64,000 nucleotides of DNA from the NCBI RefSeq assembly GCF_945859705.1, contig NC_079134.1, positions 25,515,636-25,579,635 of the forward strand, in the 5' to 3' direction. The notes under the pieces are model-generated. The model was not told where the DNA came from and ran no database searches. It was given only the letters and a program-made list of their open reading frames with translations. Shown here one piece after another: positions 56,330 to 64,000 of the stretch. The translations under genes were made by a program, and so were the position numbers. The number at the start of each line of letters is the position of its first letter. The first letter of the stretch is position 1. The stretch is from Episyrphus balteatus (taxonomy: Eukaryota > Arthropoda > Insecta > Diptera > Syrphidae).

Positions 56330-59180
56330 TTATAGGTACATCATATTGCATTTCTATTGATATAAAAATCCAGCAATTATTAAGGAAACTGTGAGCAATA
56401 ATGTGCAGGTGGTTTACAATATTTCAACTTTTTCATAGATTTACCTATGAAATTTTAAATTTTATGATATTTGAAAAATTAATTTGAAGCTTGTAGACAT
56501 TGCAATAATTTTTATAAGTGGAGTATAACTAAAGCAAATTAATAGGGAACCCGGCCGAACAGATTTGATTTTTTTTAAAACGTCGGCAATCAAAAATACT
56601 TTTAAGTCTACAGTTTATAAATTGCCGATGTTGCCGTACTGTTTTTTTTTTTTTAAATTAATTTTTTTTAACAAAAACATTTTTTTTTGCTTAAATTTCA
56701 AAAAATAAATGATACCAAAAGATTCTCTAGGTAATTTAAGGAAAAAAAAAGTATGTGGTAGTAAAAGACAATCTTCAACTTTCTCACAAACTGACTTCAA
56801 ACGCAAACAAAATATTTTGAACACAACGGCAGCACCTACAATATTTGCATACACGTTTTTAAAAAGCCAGAATTTCATTTCCATCTGTAAAAATTTAAAT
56901 TCACTATAATCAAGAGTTTTTGAAAGATTGGTCCTCAATTGGAAAAAAAGTTACTACTAATTTTTAAATGGCTTTTTTTCAAACTTTTTCGTAGTAAAAT
57001 TCAAATTTATTTTGAAAAAGTATTTGGCCATTATTATAATCAGATGAATTATGGAGAGGAAAAGGTAATTTTTATTACAGTTTTGAAAACAAAAAAAAAT
57101 TAAAAATTACTTCAATTTCATTGGATTTTTTGTTAAAAACTGATTTTTTGCATTGAAATAATTGATTTTTTCAAAGACTTTGGCAAATAAGAATTTTAAA
57201 CTTTTGCTATTTAACTTTCAACAATAACATCTATTGAATGAAGTAAAAATAGCTTTATACATATTTAAATGTTGAACTTAAAAAAAAAATAAGTTAATTT
57301 TTTTTTAACTTCAATTCAATTCGAAAATGAAATACTTTTTAATTTTTTTCATAAACTGTAATACATATTGATATTTCCTTTTTTAATCTTTATAAATGTG
57401 GCCAAAAAATTTGAAAAATAAATGCAATAATATATTACGAAAATGTTTTAAACCTAATACCTTAGATTTTTCTTAGAATTACTATATAATTCAATTATTT
57501 TTCATGAAGCTTTTATTTGACGTAGAATAATGTTTGATATGTCAACTAAAGTGCTTATTGTTTTAAAAAATTAATTAAATTTATCAAGTTGCCGAAAAAA
57601 TATAATCATAACAGTTAAGTGCAATATTTAGTCTGTTTTTGGAATTTAAGACTTTCTCGCTTGAGTTTTTTTAAGAATATTCAGGGTTTATATTTTTTTT
57701 TTTAAATTTTATATATCATATTGCCGTTCTATTAAAAATCCAGAAATTATTAAAGAAACTGTGAGGAATGATGTGCTTTTCAATAGATTTACCTAATTTC
57801 TGATTTTGTGATATTTCAAAAATTATTTTTAAACTCGTAAACATTGTAAAGCAATAATTTTTATTATAATATATTAATGAATATTTTGAGTACTATTTTT
57901 AATGATAATACAAATAATAAATGTGCTTCTTAAAAATCAATTTTCGAAATTTTAATGGGACACCCTTTCATTTTGTTCTTCCTGCCTTAAATATAAATTG
58001 GGTAAAATTTGGTCCAGTTTAAACACGTTCTAGGGGTCGCTACCACAATTCAAAGTTTTAAAAAATACACCAAATTTTGGTTTTTTTTTCAGAAAATTTT
58101 AAAATTTGTAATCAGAATTAAGTACTTTATATTAAATCTTTAACTGTTTTGAAAGAAATTTTGATAAAAATACAGCGGAATAAAAATGAAGTTTAATTTT
58201 TAATATTTTTGAATTTGACATTTTTTTTTTGTGTTAATCTGTAGAATAACTAACTGAGTGATCTTTCTTAATTGAAAAATTCAATGATTTTATCTGATCG
58301 TTTATGAGCCTTATATCTTTATTCGACAGACAGTTAACTGACTGTTTATTAGAAGATTGAAAAATCGGGTCTTAAGCGTACTTTTTATTGTAACAAAAAA
58401 AAAATTTTGTTGAAATTGATCTTTTTTTTTTACTTAAATCTTTAGTGAATGGTAGCGACCCCTAAATTTTAATATTAAAATCGGAAAAAATACCATATAC
58501 TATGCTTATATAGTAGAAAATTATGCAGGGGTGTCCCATTAAAAAATCAAAAAAAAGATTTTTTCGACCATATAAGAAGCACCCTAATGTATATGTAGGT
58601 GGTCAGAAAAAGACAGAGAAAATATTAGTATAAAACACTGGAAAACATTGTATTTTAGGAATAAAACATTCAAAAATTATGGTAATTTTCAGTATTATTA
58701 TTTGATCAAAATGTATGTATGTCAGCTTTAAATATCATTATTTATTAGAGACCCCATTTATTGTGATTTAAAAACAAATACCGAAGTAATAAGAGGATTT
58801 CTGAAATCAACATCAGAGTTTTTAGAATATGAAATTTTTCCAACCAAATACCTTGAATTTTGCTTAGAATTGCGTATAAGCACAATTCAATTATTTTTCA
58901 AGACGCTTATAATTGACGTACAATAATGTTTGATATGTCAAATTAAGCATACGTGTGTGTAAAAAATAATAAATTAGATTTATAATTAACGCATAAGAAG
59001 AGTAATCAAAGCGGTTTATTGCTTTATTTTTTTTAAGAATTTCAAAAGATTTTATTTTTTTAATTTTATATGTGATATTACCTTTCCATTGATACCTCAA
59101 TCAGATAAATCAAGCAAGTATCAAAGAAACTGTGACAAATCATGTGTAGGTAGATTGTAATATTTTAAATTTTCTTATTT
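56330..59180 (+). repeat. Diverged monomers of the ~540-bp satellite, unit 2
   Basis: CCAGCAATTATTAAGGAAAC (~56370), CCAGAAATTATTAAAGAAAC (~57740) and CAAGCAAGTATCAAAGAAAC (~59110) mark successive monomers. They match the unit 1 stretch 37.7-41.4 kb and the array at 47.4-51.0 kb. Confidence 0.55.
57921..58586. mobile_element. ~670-bp palindromic insertion in unit 2
   Basis: Left GTGCTTCTTAAAAATC and AATGGGACACCC are mirrored by GGGTGTCCCATT, GATTTTTTCGACCATATAAG and AAGCACCCTAA. The inner pair GGGGTCGCTACCA / TGGTAGCGACCCC also matches. Unit 1 lacks it (continuous text near 38925-38955). The target duplication is not clear because the left end is altered. Confidence 0.65.
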
Positions 59181-59189
59181 CTTGAAAAA

Positions 59190-61014
59190 AAAAAAACAAA
59201 AAAATATTATTATTTGATTTTTTTTTACAACTTTTTTGTTTAAAAATTAATAAAATAATAGCACCATGTTATAGCTTGTTACTTAAGCTAGAAATTGAGA
59301 CTTAATTTATATCTGTAAGTTTTGTAGAAAAAAAGTTATAATTTTTTAAAGTCAATCAAATTTTACAAAAAAAAAACACTTTTTTTTTATTCTTTTATCA
59401 ATATATCGATTTTTTAATATGAAAAGCTTAGAAAAAAATTACACCATGAAAAAGCTTATAAAATTTAATAAAGAATAAAGCCATATTAAAATTTCAAGAA
59501 TGCTCAAAAAGTATAAAAATAATTTATTGAAAACAATCATTTTCATCAAAAAAAGCAAAAAAAACCTATAAATTTATCTTCACACGTCATTTATTCAATT
59601 TTTTTTAATGACAACCTATAAAAAATTTTATACCATATAAAAGCTTATTGTCTTAGCTTAAAATATATATATATATCAGGTCTATGAGACATCTAAAAAA
59701 AGAGCTAGAATTTTTTGAACTCAATGTATTTTCATCAAAAAAAGCAAAAAAAACATTTATTTTTTTCTTCTCATGCTATTAAATCAATTTTTTTCAATGA
59801 CAACCTAAATAAATTTTTATACCATGTGAAAGCTTATTGTTTCACCTTTCACATGACGGTTCAATCTTATTTCCAAGTTGCCTACAAGAAAAGTTAGAAT
59901 TTTTTAAAGTCAACCATGTGGAATTTCCAGACTGAGATTACGGTACTTCCTACACTGGTGACTGTTCATGATCAACAGATCTCCACTGGTGTTTTGAGTG
60001 TTTTCGCAAGTTTCTTGATTTAACATTGTGTAGCTTGTAGTTAGTCTACCGTTATGTGTGATATACCAAATGAAAGGTAATTGTATCAGGATGCTCATAA
60101 AAGTTTAATCAAATTTCTATCTGCTCTAGATCAATAGTTATAACCTGTTGAATTCTCACACTTTAATTTACCGTTATCTCAAAATTGTGTATACGAAATT
60201 AATTGAAATTTTGTACACATGTAGTCCTGCCAATACTCTATCAACCCTATAAATTTCATATATTTATGAGTTAAACAAAAAAAGATAAAAATAAAAAACG
60301 GTTAAAAACGGGAAAAAATGACCAAAAAACTTGGCCCAAAAAAACTTCTTCGTTCCGATTTAGATGGAAAATTTCATTCAACGGTTCCAATTTTTTGCAC
60401 ATACACTCATACATACTCCACCTATACACCCTATAAGTTTTAGATTTTTTGAGCACTCGAAAATATTTCTAAAAATAAAAACCCACCCAATTTTAACACG
60501 CAAAAAATAGGTGTTTTTCAAAACTCTCTATCTCAAAAACTACTCACTTTAAAAAAAAATCCCAACACACGTCTCGAATATTTTTCCACCACCTATTCAT
60601 TGGTGTACTCAGATTTTCCCAGAAAAATTCCCCTCTCTCGTAATCACCCCTTTCTCAACTTGCCCCAAATTGATAAGCTTTTCAAAACCTAACGATTTCT
60701 TACCGATTTAGATTTTTAAAAATTTTTTACCAAAAGTCCATTAACATAAAAAATGATTATCTATCTATTGCAAAAAAAATCAACTCTCTACGACATCGCA
60801 TTTAGATTTTAGATAATTTTTTCATTTTGCCATTTTGCCCCGTTTTACCCTATTAAATGTGCGATTTGAGTAAAAACCTTTCTTAGTGCAAACCGCTTCA
60901 CCAATACCTATCATATACCATTGAGTTTGGAGTTTTTTATTTTTTTCCCATATAGAGCCAGTGATTATGTGAATGGTGGAAAAAAAAAAATCAACGCATT
61001 TATAATATAGTACT
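59190..61014 (+). repeat. Block-C dispersed repeat, unit 2 copy
   Basis: Nearly identical to 41435-43262, including the 62-codon minus-strand frame. It ends at the ACTAGCC of 61012. Confidence 0.88.
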
Positions 61015-61143
61015 AGCCATCATACCCGTGAATGAATATCGCTTCGCTGATATTCAAATAGTAAATTGTAAACAATTACAAATGAATATATATTATGTAT
61101 AAGAATATTATATAATAAAAATATATATATATAAGTATATATA

Positions 61144-62220
61144 CAGGGTGTCCCAAAAGTAATGGATCAAATGAAATATGCTGATAGGCCAACCTGAGGG
61201 CTCTCAGAATTTGGTAACTTGTTCATCCCAAATCCTTACGGTTTTCGATTTAATGCAGGTTTTGTGAAATTTCGAAAAATCCCGACTTTGCAACAGTATT
61301 TTGCTTCTTCCGCTCATAATTGATTTTTGTTTTTCACAATTCTTTCACTAAAACATTGCCTAATAATAAGAAATAATTGATTAATCAAAATATTTTTTAT
61401 TTCATACGCCATTTTGCTGCAAATTAATTAACAGTTCCATGTTTTATAAAAACTCAATTTCTTACTTTTATTTCAGAGCAACACCCTGAAAAAAATTTGT
61501 ATGGTGTGACACTGGTTTATTATTTTGAAAACTTGCCGTGGTATTGCAGTTTTTAAAAATGTATAACAGTTTCCAAAGTTGAAATTAGAACTGAAGATAT
61601 TTTAATTTGAATGCAAAAACACAGACGTTTTCAGAGCAAAATAACAAACAAAAATCGAGGCTTTTTTTCAAAAAGAAATAAACAAACAACAGTCGAGAAA
61701 ATGTGTTTATTTTTCTTTGTTATTTTTCTCTGAAAAGCCCTGTTTTTTTGCATTCAAATTGTAATATCTTTTGTTCTAATTTCAACTTTGGAAACTGTTA
61801 TACATTTTTAAAAACTGCAATACCACGGCAAGTTTTCAAAATAATAAACCAGTGTCACACCATACAAATTTTTTTCAGGGTGTTGCTCTGAAATAAAAGT
61901 AAGAAATTGAGTTTTTATAAAACATGGAACTGTTAATTAATTTGCAGCAAAATGGCGTATGAAATAAAAAATATTTTGATTAATCAATTATTTCTTATTA
62001 TTAGGCAATGTTTTAGTGAAAGAATTGTGTAAAACAAAAATCAATTATGAGCGGAAGAAGCAAAATACTGTTGCAATGTCGGGATTTTTCGAAATTTCAC
62101 AAAAACTGCATTAAATCGAAAACCGTAAGGATTTGGGATGAACAAGTTACCAAATTCTGAGAGCCCTCAGGTTGGCCTATCAGCATATTTCGTTTGATCC
62201 ATTACTTTTGGGACACCCTG
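61144..62220. mobile_element. 1,077-bp palindromic TA-inserted element (CAGGGTGTCCCAAAAGTAAT ends)
   Basis: The ends CAGGGTGTCCCAAAAGTAAT and ATTACTTTTGGGACACCCTG are inverted. The arms (about 61144-61658 and 61700-62220) pair almost throughout, around a short centre near 61680. It sits in the TA repeat of unit 2, while unit 1 has the same repeat uninterrupted at about 43381-43400 with one TA less than unit 2. That is a TA target duplication. No transposase is encoded, so it is a large Tc1/mariner-type MITE by inference. Confidence 0.9.
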
Positions 62221-62335
62221 TATATAATAAATAAATATATATATATGTATAAATATAAATATATATGTATAAGTATATATATATATATATAAATATATAT
62301 GTATAAGTATATATATATATATATAAATATATATG

Positions 62336-62405
<70 letters not shown>

Positions 62406-62526
62406 AATATATATGTATAAGTATATATATATATATAAATATATATGTATAAGTATATATATATATAAATATATATGTATAAGTATATATATATATATAT
62501 AAATATATATGTATAAGTATATATAT
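62221..62526. repeat. AT/TATATGTATAAG microsatellite, unit 2
   Basis: Continuation of the tract interrupted by the 61144 insertion, same units as 43330-43695. Confidence 0.95.
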
Positions 62527-63867
62527 TAGGGTGGGTCAAAAAAATCAAAATTTTTTTTTTTTATTTGGTACTCCGAAAAATCGATTGCTAGACCCCTCTA
62601 GAATATACACACCAAATATGAGCTCTTTATATTAGTGGGAAGGTCCTCCGCTTTGCAATTTTCCATTTTTACATCAAGCTTCTACTAAAACAAAATAATT
62701 TTTTTATTAATTGACTTTTTAGCAAATTTCTTTTCATATTCTTGTAGGAAATTGAACGCTCTACAAAAAAGGCCTTATACACTTTTTTCGTTTATCTAAC
62801 CGTTGAATAGATATTTGAGGTCCAAAAATCGAGAAAATCTTTAAAAATTCGTTTTTTGTTCTTAATTTTGTAACAAATTGAAAAATTATAATGATCAAAC
62901 GCGCAAGACATATTCTTGTTGGAAATTGATTGCTCCACAAAAAAGGTCTTCCTAACTTTTTTCATTAATCTAACCATTCTAAAGATATTCGAGGTCAAAG
63001 TTAAAAAAAAATATAAAAACATTTTATATTTTTAAAAAATTTCTAATTCACTGAAACTTCATTATTTTCAAATTAGAAAGATATATTCTTGTAGGGGCTT
63101 AAACGTTCTACAAAAAATTCCTTGGAATGAAATTGATTGCTTTAACCGTTTAGAAGATATTCGTATCCAAATCGCAATGCATACGGGTCATAAGAAAACT
63201 ATTGAAATCAGTGAGCATTGGTTTGGATACGAATATCTTCTAAACGGTTAAAGCAATCAATTTCATTCCAAGGAATTTTTTGTGGAACGTTTAAGCCCCT
63301 ACAAGAATATATCTTTCTAATTTGAAAATAATGAAGTTTCAGTGAATTAGAAATTTTTTAAAAATATAAAATGTTTTTATATTTTTTTTTAACTTTGACC
63401 TCGAATATCTTTAGAATGGTTAGATTAATGAAAAAAGTTAGGAAGACCTTTTTTGTGGAGCAATCAATTTCCAACAAGAATATGTCTTGCGCGTTTGATC
63501 ATTATAATTTTTCAATTTGTTACAAAATTAAGAACAAAAAACGAATTTTTAAAGATTTTCTCGATTTTTGGACCTCAAATATCTATTCAACGGTTAGATA
63601 AACGAAAAAAGTGTATAAGGCCTTTTTTGTAGAGCGTTCAATTTCCTACAAGAATATGAAAAGAAATTTGCTAAAAAGTCAATTAATAAAAAAATTATTT
63701 TTTTTTAGTAGAAGCTTGATGTAAAAATGGAAAATTGCAAAGCGGAGGACCTTCCCACTAATATAAAGAGCTCATATTTGGTGTGTATATTCTAGAGGGG
63801 TCTAGCAATCGATTTTTCGGAGTACCATTTCAAAAAAAAGAATTTCGATTTTTTTTGACCCACCCTA
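62527..63867. mobile_element. 1.34-kb foldback element, copy 2
   Basis: Co-linear with 43697-45037 at a constant offset of 18,830 bp. Its four 76-codon mirror frames have the same protein text as in copy 1. Only occasional single-base differences are seen (for example near 63702 and 63829). Confidence 0.9.
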
Positions 63868-64000
63868 ATATATATATGTATATAAATAAATATATGTATA
63901 AATATATATATATATATATAAATATATATGTATATGTATATATATATATAAATATATATGTATAAGTATATATATAAATATATATATAAGAATATATGTA

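Larger units (their letters stand above)
52888..64000 (+). repeat. Higher-order repeat unit 2 (incomplete at window end)
   Basis: It opens with the same ACTAGCCGACC hairpin and TTTGATTG tract as 33577, and follows unit 1 in order up to the foldback and the A/T tract at the window edge. Offsets fall from 19,311 bp at the start to 17,751 bp at block C because unit 1 carries more insertions. They rise to 18,830 bp at the foldback because of the 1,077-bp insertion at 61144. The part from block C onward is nearly identical between units, while the 54-59 kb part is visibly more diverged. Confidence 0.8.

Overview
The window is AT-rich, intron-bearing, repeat-dense eukaryotic DNA. The gene content (a Beaten path-type two-Ig cell-surface protein, short 67-76 bp introns, TATA/initiator promoters with very short leaders, Tc1-like and Harbinger-like transposons) points to an insect, most probably a fly (Diptera). 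I cannot name the species from sequence alone. No bacterial, CRISPR, rRNA or convincing tRNA features were seen.

Region 1 (1-27429) is the 3' part of one large plus-strand gene of the beat (beaten path) immunoglobulin family. Five coding exons are visible: 4471-4679, 17669-17804, 26782-27044, 27121-27244 and 27314-27429. The signal-peptide exon lies upstream of the window. Introns of 13.0 kb and 9.0 kb separate the first three exons and are filled with transposon debris, foldback elements and small tandem repeats.

Inside the 13.0-kb beat intron sits a complete same-strand gene (14392-16060, one 67-bp intron, 533 residues). It encodes a secreted, cysteine-free, Gly/Pro/Asn/Ile-rich repeat protein. 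About 3.3 kb downstream of beat is a second small secreted-protein gene (30700-31017, 105 residues, Gly/Ala/Asn/Val-rich, almost uncharged). The two small genes share an identical 14-bp TATA region at the same distance from the ATG and clearly related signal peptides, while their mature parts differ completely. This looks like a shared expression and secretion cassette, and it is the most interesting gene-level signal here.

Region 2 (31558-32340) holds a dead Tc1-like transposon with transposase remnants on the minus strand and repeated terminal motifs of IR/DR type.

Region 3 (33577-64000) has no credible genes. It is a higher-order repeat: a unit of about 19.3 kb (33577-52887) followed by a second, incomplete copy running off the window end. 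Each unit contains TTTGATTG minisatellites, AT microsatellites, monomers of a ~540-bp satellite, a dispersed ~1.8-kb block, a 1.34-kb foldback element with ~645-bp arms, and ACTAGCC-hairpin junctions. Aligning the two units by eye reveals at least six insertions present in one copy and absent from the other, which define the ends and target duplications of several element families directly. Most long reading frames in this region are by-products of these simple repeats.
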